Positions 36,320 through 47,431 of a DNA stretch of 64,000 nucleotides are shown here, piece after piece. How positions within the stretch are numbered: the first letter of the stretch is position 1; every line of letters begins with the position of its first letter. Position numbers and translations under genes: made by a program. The notes below the pieces were generated by a model. The model was not told the origin of the DNA, ran no database searches, and saw nothing but the letters and a program-made list of their open reading frames with translations. This stretch comes from Nectonema munidae (Eukaryota; Nematomorpha; Nectonematoida; Nectonematidae): positions 1,401,001 through 1,465,000 of the forward strand of contig JAUIRK010000916.1 of assembly GCA_030549495.1 (NCBI GenBank), read 5' to 3'.

Positions 36320-36752
36320 TTCTTTGGATCCTAATTATGAATAATCGGCTCAAAAAATAAAATATGTCTAACAAACTCTGTATAAAAATGAATTCAAATT
36401 ACTAAGTATATTAGTTTCTCTAACTAATGCATTGAGAAAAACTAAAATATAAAACAAAAAATACTCAAAAAAGTAAAATGGTTATTTAACCTATTTTAGA
36501 ACGATATGTGGGAGCACATAAGAGTAATCCATTGCGTCAAGATGCCCACCGCCCCCCTCCCCAAAGAGCAAACACATGTTGATGATCCACTAGATTTTCT
36601 CATCTTCTGTCACAATGATTCTATTTCTCTTTCTGTCTGTTTTTCTCTTCCGCTTTCTCTGCTAAAACTCAATCATTCACTCAAGCTCTCTTCTTTCATT
36701 CAAGCCCTCTTCTCTTGTTAAGCTCTCCTATCTCATTCAGCTCTCTTCTCTC

Positions 36753-36944
36753 CAGTGACGTAGCTAGGCTGGGCATAAGGGGCCGTGCCCACTCTCCTAT
36801 GTACCGCATGGTGCCGCCATGCATCTTTCAGTTTGTGAAAATTTCTCCAATGAAAGGATCAAGAAAGTATACAAAATGTTGCTCACGTTTTTTGTTTTTA
36901 AATTGTGCCCCCCGCCTATCAACTTTTTTCTGGTTACACCACTG
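36753..36944. mobile_element. hAT-type MITE, diverged
   Basis: 192 bp with ends CAGTGACGTAGCTAGG and, reverse complemented, CAGTGGTGTAACCAG. Flanks CTTCTCTC and CTTTTATC agree at 6 of 8 bases, as an old 8-bp target duplication. It is related to 16835-16992 and lies in the presumed intron between exons A and B. Confidence 0.68.
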
Positions 36945-37258
36945 CTTTTATCTAATTTGCATTTAGAGTTAAATTAAAATAGTTTTCAATCGTTACAATT
37001 TTTATCAATGAATATTGTTAGACTCGCGCTAAGATTTTTTTTCAACAAAGGTCATTTAATCTTTATCACTACGTTTGTTACATTTTGTAAATTTGTTGAT
37101 TATTATATTAAAAATATAATATCGAAACAAAATGTTTAAGTTGTTAAAATGTACTTAATCTATTTGTGACAACTGTCAGAATTTTATTTGTAGACAAAAA
37201 TATTCAAAAAAAAATGCCATGATTTTCTTTTCTCGTATACTTTGATTTATGTTAATTT

Positions 37259-37555
37259 GGTCCTCGGACATTTCGCCCCATTATTTTCATAAGACAGTTC
37301 GCCTCATTATTTTCATAAGACAGTTCGTCGCATGGACAATTCGCCCCATTATTTTCATAAGACATTTTGTCTCATGGACAATTCTAAAAAATTAAGAGAT
37401 AAAATGATTAATTTGAAATAATTTAAGAGATAAAATAAACAAGAATATAAAATTTTTTAATAATTTTACACATGAAGCAAAGATGGATGAAACAAATAGC
37501 TTATGAGACAATTTGTCCAGGGGGCAAATTGTCTATAGGGCGAAATGTCTGTCGA
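37259..37555. mobile_element. Short element with inverted GACATTTCGCCC ends and internal repeats
   Basis: The left part has GGACATTTCGCCCC, then three copies of CCATTATTTTCATAAGACA. The right part, reverse complemented, reads GACAGACATTTCGCCC, then ACAATTTGCCCC. No reading frame. The motif is close to the minisatellite unit at 26243-26395, so the two may derive from ends of one DNA transposon family that I cannot name. Confidence 0.6.
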
Positions 37556-37580
37556 CCGTTAGTTTAAATAATTTTTTAAT

Positions 37581-37729
37581 TATAAGGGCTAGCTACTTAA
37601 ATGTTGGCTTTTGCTGCTTATAAAAACTTGAAAATATTAAATAAACTCTAATTCCTTATGCCTCCTATTATTTTGAAATTATTCTGAGAACAGACGGTTC
37701 CATTTTAAAATAGTGAAAATTGCTTTATT
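37581..37729 (-). repeat. 150-bp dispersed repeat, right copy of an inverted pair
   Basis: Reverse complement of 31857-32004, roughly nine in ten bases identical by eye. Confidence 0.88.
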
Positions 37730-37796
37730 AATTTATTTTGTTTCCTTTCTCTCTTGTTAATTATATAGCAAAATTTTCAATTTTAAGTAAAAGGTA

Positions 37797-37965
37797 AGGT
37801 GCAGCGGGTGTATTTTCATTGAGAAGGCACTGATGTACCGCTTATGTCAAACTATGAACAAATTCGTTCAAATTCGAAGTATCGATGAGGAATCGAATCT
37901 AGAGGCTTCCGTGCTGAGTCCATCTCAAGAAACCTGCCATGCCACCCATAGAGTATGCTATAGGG
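37797..37965 (-). mobile_element. tRNA-derived SINE, copy 2
   Basis: On the minus strand: B box GATTCGATTCC (about 37889-37899), preceded by a TGGCATGGCAGG A-box-like stretch. The body contains TTCATAGTTTGACATAAGCG and GTGCCTTCTCAATGAAAATA, matching the SINE at 1185-1325. Confidence 0.6.
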
Positions 37966-39253
37966 GGGTACGTCAAATTAGTTTTCAAAAAACTTAAGTT
38001 ATGCTCTAAAAATTTTTAGTTTTTGTTGAAGCTCTATAACTTTTTCTGATACACTTTTTTCCTTAAAAGTTATTATAAAAGGCAAATCATTGCAAAATGT
38101 TAAAAGTTATTTTACTTTTTGTAGCTTGTATCAATTTAGCTTTTAAACTATTTTTGAATGATGCTGAGTAAAATGAAATAATGCGATCTTAATTTTTTGT
38201 TTGGACAATTATAACTTCGTTTTATACCCTTGCCCCTGAATCAATCACATTTTTTCATATAAACATCGCAGGGTGTCTAGTAGACTCTTTGCCTTTAGAC
38301 TACATTTACTCATATAAAACTATCCAACCTTCAGTTATTTGTTTTCTCTATGAATCAAATATCCTTTCATCAATTCCTGTAATGTGCCTGGTAGACTACT
38401 TCATTTTTCAAATGAAAAGCCTATTCCACCCCCTAACAATTTTGGATTTTTTTAAACTACTGTATATTCGATGGTTGTAGGTAAAAATACCCCATAATTT
38501 TTGATTTTTAGGATTTTTTTTAATTATATAAATATTTTTATTTGGTACTGTTTTGAAAGGCTAAATTTCTAAAATTTCTTAATATATAGGGTTTTTTTCT
38601 TTATAAAGTTCTTAAAAACAATAGCAAAGGTGCAGATTTGTGGGAATGTGTTCTTAAAATCAGTTAGAACACAAATTATATTTAGAAAGTCTTCTGATAC
38701 ACAAAATCCAAAAATATTTGCTGTTTTATAAATTATTTTTTTGTATTTAAAAAATTGTCGTATGCTGAGTTTTTTAGTTTACTTTAATTAAATTTTAAAT
38801 GTTTTAGATGAAAAGTTAACTTTTTGTTGTTTTTTTACAAAAATCTTTATTTGACATATCTTTTAAAAAAAAATTTTAATTTTAATTAATAATTTTTTGA
38901 ATTTTTTTGTGTTTGGGCATTTTTTCCTACTTTTTAATTCGGGGAATTTTTTCTGCGCACCATATTCGATATGCAAATTTAATTAAAATATTTTCACTGG
39001 AAGTATAGTATTTAAATTCACCAATTTTGTAAAAAAAAATAAAGTAGTCTTATAAATTTAGGACTTTAGGTATTCGCTGAACACACTCTATTTTAAAGGA
39101 TTGCTTGAATATTTGTTCTCCCGTGGTATTTCCAGACCACTAATTTTGAAAATTGCAACAACAAAATTTCGCCCCCCCCCCCTAATAATTTTGAGGATAT
39201 GCGCCCCTGTAAAGAACATAAATAAATTAATTAATACTAAACTAAAAAATTAC
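37966..39253. other. Intron-like AT-rich DNA
   Basis: Between the SINE and exon A (minus-strand gene). It contains a C12-type CAGGGGCGCA element end at 39171-39208 (TCGCCCCC to ATGCGCCCCTG) and no supported frame. Confidence 0.4.
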
Positions 39254-39503
39254 GTCTGATTTCTTGTTACATTTAGAGGCAACACCTTTTCCAAAAAAAT
39301 TCTCCTTTTCTTTAATGTAGATAGACTCAATTCCTCGATCCAGTAGAAAGGAATTTGATTGTGAAAAAGATGCACATCCTTCTAATTGAGAACATAACAT
39401 TTGATCCTGAATTATATTCCCCCAAATATTGTTCATTTTCTTTGGTCGTCTTGATGAAGGAACATCATTATCAGCACATCTGAGACTTTGATTGGACTCT
39501 AGA
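39254..39503 (-). CDS. PHAX-like exon A (NIWG box)
   Basis: The acceptor CCAAAATAG precedes a frame with RRPKKMNNIWGNIIQDQMLC and LLDRGIESIYIKEKEN. PHAX proteins have a conserved N-terminal K-K-x-N-N-I-W-G-x-V-L-Q-E-Q box, and the agreement here is nine or more of the twelve core positions. The region is implicated in nuclear export of capped snRNA with CBC and CRM1. The donor is TCAGAC|GTAATT at 39254, phase 0, compatible with exon B; an alternative donor AAAAG|GTGTTG at 39286 would be phase 1 and would not fit. The upstream exon with the start codon was not identified. Confidence 0.6.
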
Positions 39504-41355
39504 CTATTTTGGAAAAATATTAATGAAAAAAATATAATATTCAATTTTAAAAATAATATAATAAAACAAATTTTACACGCAAGTTTGTTATAAAACTAAT
39601 ATCGTAGGGATCGTTCTATAATGGTTACAAAAAAATTAATTTTCGACTCCGATTCCACCTATTTGTAATTTTACGACTGTAACTCTATTTATGTATATTT
39701 TTTAAGACTGATGACCCAACCTAATTATATTTATGCAACTTTTACTTAAACAATTTTTAATTACACAAGATTAAATATTCTGTTTCAAATATTATAAGTT
39801 TCAAACTTCAGATGATGTAAAATTGCTTTAAAAACATCAGTTATAAATTACCGACTCACTATTTAGTCTTCAATCTATTACCAACAGTAAAAGCGTGATG
39901 ACATCTACCATATTTCAAGGTCGTTTATAGATATCATTGAAACATGATGTTCTGTATTTTACATGCTTCTGAGTTGTGTTGTAAGCAAAAATTTTTATCT
40001 ATTTTCTTCAACTTAATTTATTAAAATATTGTTTTATTGGTTTGTATTTGTAGGTTGTCTTTCTTACATTTTTTCAAATTATTTATAACCTTTTATCGAA
40101 GCCAAAACTTCAAAAGAATCCTCAAAAGGATTTTTCAAAATTATCCGGTTTAAAAATATTATCGAAAAACTTTCTACTCATAAACTCAGTTATGTTCATT
40201 TACAGGGTATTTGTGTAATAAAAAGTTATTTCATTCTAAAGTATGGCATTGGTCATTATTGTCTAAGTTTGTATATTGTTGTTTCGTGGAAGGTCAATTA
40301 GAGAATTTTCATATACTTTTTTGTTTATCATTATCATAACTTGTAGTATTAATAAAAAAGCATAGTAAAATTATAGATAAATGACAAAATAAATATTTGC
40401 TGAAATTTTGTTTTATTCAAAGTCGATATTAAAATATATTCAGAGTTGAAATACTAAAGTAGACGTCAAATTATCATTTGTATAATAATCTTCAAGTTAA
40501 GATATTTTCTCCTAACTAATAATAAAGTCAATGATTTTTGGTATGCAGAAGTCGGATTCAGAGTAAAAACTCCTTATGTACGTCAGAGTCGGAGACGAAA
40601 CTCCTTATTCAATTTCTGGATCCGCCACTTTCCACAAACCTGGTTAATTTGCATTATTCTTTTGATTAAAAATAAAAGGTGTCTAATAAAAAAAACAAAT
40701 AACGCCAACATCTAAAAAATTTTTTTTAGCAGTTTACCTGCTTTCTGACATGAAATTATATTATAATTTCTATAAAGAAAATTAATTTAAATTTTTGGAG
40801 CCATTTATGTTTTTAACTTTGATATTAAAAAAAAATAATAAAACTTTTAAAAAAAAATTATTAGTATGTCCTCTTCTTAAGAATATTTACCGAAAAGTTA
40901 GTCTTATGCAGTTAGGATTTATAACAATTTATACTAAATTTGGGGACTTTTCCAAGTTTGTTCAAACAAATCAAAAAATTTCTTACACTTAAGCTACTTG
41001 AAAAAAACTTTATCATATAAATCCCTATACTTCCCTGAAATGAAGAATAGGTTTATATAACCCCATTTCGTAAAATTCAAAAACAAAACTCTGTAATTTG
41101 TCTTCTCTCTTATTTATACCTATTTTCTCTTGTAGTCTGAGGAAGACACGAGGAAATGAAATGTTCCAAAATTTTTAATTTTGATGAATAAAGTTTTCTT
41201 GATTATGATAGCGTTTACATTGTTTGTTTTCTAACTTTTTGGTGACTGTTCTTTATCACTTCTCTTAATCTATTTCTTCACATTTTTTATAGAAACTCGT
41301 TCACATCTCTGATTTGCTGGCATTGTAATATATATTTTGAGTTCTAATTTATTAA
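39504..41355. other. AT-rich stretch upstream of exon A
   Basis: No supported frame. At 41138-41165 a CTGAGGAAGACACGAGGAAA segment followed by AATAAAG (41188) resembles 3' ends of Penelope-like elements. The first exon and promoter of the PHAX-like gene could lie here or beyond, but I cannot point to them. Confidence 0.35.
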
Positions 41356-41707
41356 GAAGAAGAAGAAAAAGAAGAAAAGAATTTATTCGCAACAAAAATC
41401 AACATGATAGCACACAAAGTACATTATAGTAAAATAAAATATTGAAATTTGATATAAAAATCTCTTTTTATATTTGAGAGCAGGAGCTTCTAAAGGCCAG
41501 AAAGCCGCTGGAAAGAAAACAACCCAAACATTACGTTAGTAACTATGTATATCATAGCATTGATATAAAAATTACAATTTCAAAATTTCCAGAAAGGATG
41601 ATAAGACAAACAAATTACATAGATATATGTATTTATATAAATTAAATTGAGTATATATATGTAAGTATTATGCACATAAATGACGGATATACATTTATAA
41701 CGTATAT

Positions 41708-44700
41708 TTAGGTTCGATGACAAGAAAAACATTTTTTTATATTACACTGAGTATTATAATGATTTATATAATGTTGTTTAATTGTTTTTTTGAAGAGACT
41801 GATGGGCATGTATATATAGCATGAATTAGGTAGGATGGAGTTCCAACAATGTGGTAATTTATATTTAATAGACTGGGAATTTGCTTTGGTTTTATAAAAT
41901 GGCATCACTGCTTTATTATTGTCACGTAAATTATAATACATATTAAGATCATCGTTAAAACAAATGAAAGAGTTAAATATTTTAGGTAGATAATTGTTAA
42001 ATAGTTTATAGGTAAAAAGTAGTAGGTTATAATAAAATAGGTCAGCAATTTTCAATATGTTTGATTTATAAAAAAGCTCATCAGTATGCGCGATATAATG
42101 TGTATTAAAAATTAGTCTTAAAACTTTTTTTTGTGACTTATATAGTAAAGAAAGATTTTGGTGTCCCCAAACTAGTATGCCATAATTTATATATGATAGA
42201 AAAAATGAATTATATAACAAAATTTTAGTGTCTGTAGGAAAGAAATTATTATAACATTTAAAAATACCTATGATTTTACTTAATTTAGTGTTAGTATATG
42301 AAATGTGTCGCTTCCATTTTAAATCATCATCTATAACTATGCCTAATAAAGTGTAACTTTTAACTAGATCAAAAACAAAATTAGAAAAGTCAAGCTTTAG
42401 AGATTTTTTCCTATTAAAAAGCATAGCCTTGGATTTTTCGTAATTAATCGTCATACAGTTAGCTTGACACCACTCAAAAAGTTTATCCGTTTGCTGTATA
42501 ACGTATTCTAGAGTTTTATTGTGTGCAATGGGTAAGGTTATAGTTAAATCATCAGCGAATATGAAAAATTTTAAATGAACATTTGAATTATGTATATCAT
42601 TTAGAAATATAAGAAACATCAACGGGCCGAGTATCGAACCCTGTGGAACCCCACACGTGACGGGCAAAACGTTAGAATGAAATTTATCAACAATTACTGT
42701 TTGGCGTCTATGGTAAAAGTAAGAAGATAAAAGAGATAGAGATTTAGTGCCGATACCATAAAGGGCAAGTTTTTTCAGTAAAATAGAGTGAGAAACATTA
42801 TCAAAGGCTCTTGAGAAATCAATGAAAAATGTAAGCACACTTTGACCTGACTCAAAATTCTGAATAATTTCATCGATTAAACAAATAAGAAGTGACTGTG
42901 TGTTGTGGAGATTACGGAAGCCAAATTGAAATTTATATAGTATTTCATTACTTTCAAAAAAAGAAACTAGTTGAGAATACAATAACTTTTCAAATATTTT
43001 AGACAAAATTGGTACTATAGAGATAGGGCGGTAATTGTCTGGGTTATTTTTATCCCCTTTTTTGAAGATTGGGTGAACTATGCTAAGTTTAAAAGAATCA
43101 GGGAAAATGGAATATTCCAAGCAAGAATTGTAGCCAATTAACATGAATTTAGCAATAATATTAATACAAATTTTTATATGAGAAATTGAGAGACCGTAAG
43201 CATCAGCAGAATGATTCATTTTGATATCTTTTACTGCTAAAAGAATGTCATTCATGGAAAACTTTTGGTAGTCAAAGTGGATGGAAGATTGCTTCACATA
43301 ATTTGAGAAGTCACCTACAGGTTTAGAACATGCGATAGAATGAGAAAACTTATAATTAAAATAGTTAGATATAGTATGACTATTATCAATCAATTTATTG
43401 TCAATTCTCAACACAATATTCGAATCAATAGAGGGATTGATCAATTTATTAATCTCTTGCCAAATTTGTTTAGGACATGACTTATTCGAAAATGTTTCCT
43501 TGAAAAATTGAATTTTTAGTGATTTAATCTTATATTTTATTTCATTTCTAATTGAAATATACTTATGTTTCAAATCAGTACAAAATTTGGTCTTCAGTTT
43601 AAAAAAATCAAATTACGTTGTCTAATTAAATTCAGTATATGTTTGTCAATCCAGGGATTTTTAGGGTTGGTATAATAAGACGCTCTACTTGATTTTATCA
43701 GTTTTGTATTGCTATTTACAAAGCTTGAAAGCATAGTATTAAATTTTTCAAAATAATTATTAGGATTGTCAAAGTCATGCTTCAGGTAGTGATACCAATT
43801 AAAATTAGCAATATCAAGCAAAAAGGAATTTTTATCAAACTTTTTTTTAATGGGTACTTGTTAATGTTAAACGAAACTTTAAATGTCGCTAAAATAGGTA
43901 GGTGATCGGATATATCAAATAAAATATTAAAAGCTTTGTTTTGATAATAAGATGTCGGAGCGTATATATTATCTAATATAGTTTCACTGTTAGGTCTTGT
44001 TAATTTAGATATTAACGGTTGAAAACCATATGACAGCATAATATCCATAAAGGCTTGGACAAATCTGTCATTATCAATTTTGCGAAGATCAAAATTAAAA
44101 TCACCTAAAAAAACACTCGATTTGAAATCATGCTTATAATTAGTCAGGAAATACTCAAAGTCATAGAAGAATGCTTCAATATTGCTATGAACTAATGTGG
44201 GCTTACGATAAATATTGTTAATAAATATGCTGTTATATTTATCTAATGAAATAGAAATGGTAAAAACTTCAAAAAAATTGCTAGAGTGAACACTATTGCA
44301 AATTGTGAATTTTACACTATTATGAACATAAAATCCTAATCCGCTATGAGAGCTAAGCATAGGTGGCATAAAAACAAACTTATAGTTTTCTATTTCGAAG
44401 GATCTAAATTTAATTTTATCTATCCAAAGTTCCTGAAGACAAATGACGTGAAGAGGATAATTGTTATGTGATTCGAATATGGAAATCAGATATTTTAACA
44501 AATCATATTTTGGTTTCAGGGATTGGATGTTAAGACTAATTACATTAAAATTAAACAAGTTTAAATTTGTATATAGATTGGCAAATTTAGATGAATTAAA
44601 GTCATATAACATACACTGGTCTTTAAAATGTGAAGCGAAAAACAAGTCAAAAATTTTTTCATTACAGTTAGAAAATTCATCAAATTTTATTAGTTTATTA

Positions 44701-44774
44701 ATACTCTTACGACAATTTAAACTACAAGAAAAATTATTACTTTCATTCAAGGAAATGACATCATTAATATTCAT
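41708..44774 (-). pseudogene. LINE C ORF2: endonuclease and reverse transcriptase, two frameshifts
   Basis: Start MNINDVISLNESN. Endonuclease: FNVISLNIQSLKPK, ICLQELWIDK (catalytic E), NIYRKPTL, LGDFNFDLRKID (D and N) and ISDHLPIL (D-H). The frame shifts at an A8 run near 43845 and again at a T7 run near 43603. The 621-aa RT part has NYRPISIVPILSKIFEK, TFFIDFSRAFDNVSH, CGVPQGSILGPL and FIFADDLTIT, with the catalytic DD intact, and ends with a C-x-x-x-x-C-x-x-C motif. In total about 1,020 codons, the length of a full LINE ORF2. It differs from an intact protein only by the two homopolymer shifts that I can see. Confidence 0.85.
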
Positions 44775-45798
44775 CTAAAATATACTTAAGATTCAATTCG
44801 TTCATTATATTACGCTTTTCTTTTTCAGAATTAAGGGATGTACAGTCACTAGAGTTGCATATATGTGAAAAAGGTAATTTAAAACTTGAACATCTAGAAC
44901 AGATAACAGGATTTGATTTACAACAGTCTTTAGAAGAATGATCTAAACTACAATATCTACAAACGGGTGTACTGGATCTGCAATCTGAAGCAATATGATC
45001 AAACTTGTTACATTTATAACAAATTTTAACAAATGAACGAAGAAGTTCTAAATTAAATGCATAACATCCAATATATATATGTTTATTGGGAAATAATAAC
45101 TTGATCGATGCCTTACTAAACTTAATAGCTATATTATAATGCGACTTAGAAATGGTTGGTAGCTTAAACATGTTTAAAATATCTTCTAATTTTATATTAT
45201 TCTGACTAGAGATAAATTCCTTTATTTTGTCAAAATTCATCTCATTTGGGATATTTTTCAAACAAAAATAAGGCAATTTTTGTTTTACATCTTCAAATTC
45301 GAAGTAATTAGCAGTTAAGACAGATTTAAGATGAACTAAATTATTATCATTAGAGGTCTCAAGAATTAAAGAATTATCATTAGTCTTTTTACAGTTTTTT
45401 AAACACAGTTTATTATAGGCTGGCTTAAGTTTTTTGTTTATACATGATGTAAAATTTTCATTAGAATTATCAAAAAACTTGGGAATCTTAACTGATAAAG
45501 AAGGCTTATAATTATAGACTTTCTTGGTTTTAGAACTATTTTCAACTACTTGGCTATACGATAATTGACTTTTAGATGATAAACCAGAGTTGGTAGACAG
45601 GCTACTTAGCTCTGTTATCTTAGTTCCAATATTATCGAGTTTGTTGCTTATATCAATCATAGATTCTGAATGTTGTTTATCAATTAAATAAATAAGAGCA
45701 TTACCTAAGCTTTCTTTAGAAATATCTCGACTTAGAAGAGATTTTATACCTCCTAATTTTGCGACTTCAATTACCTTATGAATATCTGAATCACACAT
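44764..45798 (-). CDS. LINE C ORF1: gag-like zinc-knuckle protein, intact
   Basis: 344 codons, uninterrupted, start MCDSDIHKVIEVAKLGG. The N-terminal 70 residues are helical with an ISNKLDNIGTKITELSS coiled-coil-like stretch. Near the C-terminus are CYKCNKFDHIASDC, CRYCSLDHSSKDC and CSRCSSFKLPFSHIC, zinc knuckles that would bind element RNA. It overlaps the ORF2 start by 11 nt (ATGAATATTAA), so ORF2 may be translated by termination and reinitiation. It has no stop or frame defect. Confidence 0.88.
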   Translation of the reverse strand: MCDSDIHKVIEVAKLGGIKSLLSRDISKESLGNALIYLIDKQHSESMIDISNKLDNIGTKITELSSLSTNSGLSSKSQLSYSQVVENSSKTKKVYNYKPSLSVKIPKFFDNSNENFTSCINKKLKPAYNKLCLKNCKKTNDNSLILETSNDNNLVHLKSVLTANYFEFEDVKQKLPYFCLKNIPNEMNFDKIKEFISSQNNIKLEDILNMFKLPTISKSHYNIAIKFSKASIKLLFPNKHIYIGCYAFNLELLRSFVKICYKCNKFDHIASDCRSSTPVCRYCSLDHSSKDCCKSNPVICSRCSSFKLPFSHICNSSDCTSLNSEKEKRNIMNELNLKYILDEY

Positions 45799-45960
45799 TA
45801 AGTATAAATATATAGAAAGAAAATAAAATCTTTATATATAGTTATATATAATTGTATTTAGAGATTCAAGAGACATAATAAGTGGAAAATTAAAAAAAAT
45901 AAATAAATAGATATTTTATAGATATATTTATTATAAATAAATAGATAAATAAAGGATAAA

Positions 45961-46793
45961 ATACAATATAAAAATTTATATTTAAATTCAAAAAATTTGA
46001 GCGGCTATGATTTAGTTGGAGTGAATCGTTACGTAAAGTTTTTGAAAAATTCAAGTTCTAATTTATTAACATTTATAAGTATAAAATTTTAGAAGTAGAT
46101 ACAATTGAAGATTTCAAATTGTATCAATTATTGATATATATTTTTTGGCATATTCAAAACAATCTTACTTTTCTTATTAGTTCAAGATCCTTGCTACGCT
46201 ACTGAATTTAGGATTTAAAATTTGTGTGTAGATAATGATTAATTGTTATTTATTATAACTTTGTAAAATATTTTTTAATACTAGAAGCATAATAATAATT
46301 ATTTCGTTTAAAATGACATCAACGCAAAATGTTTTCTTTTTTTGAGTATAAAGTTTCTACTTCTTTGACTTGTGTTTGTGATAGCTGTAACTTATGAGAG
46401 TACTGGTGTTGGTTGGTTGGATATCAACGGTAGGACTTTTTACACAAATACACCCGAATGCACAGAAATATGTTCTTTATTAGAACTTTAAATTAATAAT
46501 GTATTAGATAAATGCTTAAAATAAAAAGTCACTCAAATATTTTAGTATGAACGAGGGCTTGCAATAGAGTATATTTTTATATTTTTTTATGTATCGCATT
46601 ATCTTGCCAGGCTACACATATTAGTAATTTTAAACTAAAAATTATTTTGTGTTATCAAACATACTAGGAACTCAGTAAACCATGAACCTATCCGCCCCTA
46701 AGAATTCGTGCACCCATGATGGAGTATTTGTGAATAAAAAAATTAAAATAAAAATTAAGATAAATTTACTTTATTAAAATGAGGAAACATATT
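45961..46793. other. AT-rich spacer between LINE C and LINE D
   Basis: It contains a TTGGTTGGTTGGATATCAA segment at about 46410-46430, echoed at 46794-46825. No gene seen. Confidence 0.4.
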
Positions 46794-47431
46794 GGTTGGT
46801 TGGTTTGGTTGGTTTGAGATATCAAAGCACTTTCAGCCGTAAGGCTATATGCTCGCATTATGAAGAAGAAGAAGAAGTTTATTATTATTTATAAAGACTG
46901 CAAAAAACAAGATTTAGGTTCTTCTTACTCAATAATTGCAAGCATTTGACAAGGATTTTGAATTATATGATGAAATATGTACCGTGGGAATACGATGAGT
47001 TTGAAGATCTTTTTTATGAAATTTATGTGTCAGAAAACAAAAAAGCCAAATCAGCTGCGAGATAGCTTTCCAACATTTCAATTAAATTAGTAAATAGTAA
47101 GCACAACATTAGTGGATAGTAAATATAACATAAGCATTTAAAATTATAATATAGATGTAAGAATTGTACAAAAAAGTTTATATTATATATTTTAATTTTA
47201 CAAAGTAAACTAAATATATGTAATAATTATACAAAAAGTAGTTTATTATAGGAATATATAATAAAAATTAAAGAAAAAAGACACAAAAATGAATATTTAT
47301 ATATATTATATATATGTATAATGGAATAAATGAAGAATTATAAGATAATAAAATTATTAGAAGGAACAAATATAACACTTTTTTAAGATACATGATTGAT
47401 ATTTTCTATAGACTAAATTTGATGTAATAAA

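Larger units (their letters stand above)
41356..45960 (-). mobile_element. LINE C: Jockey/CR1-superfamily-like, nearly intact
   Basis: Minus-strand order: ORF1 (45798-44764), overlapping ORF2 (44774-41708), about 350 bp of 3' UTR with GAATAAATTC and a (TTC)n tail near 41356-41376. ORF2 has an AP endonuclease and an RT without RNase H. The two visible lesions in ORF2 are single-base shifts in homopolymers. The exact clade (CR1, L2, Daphne, Crack and others) cannot be set by eye. The 5' end is approximate. Confidence 0.82.
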
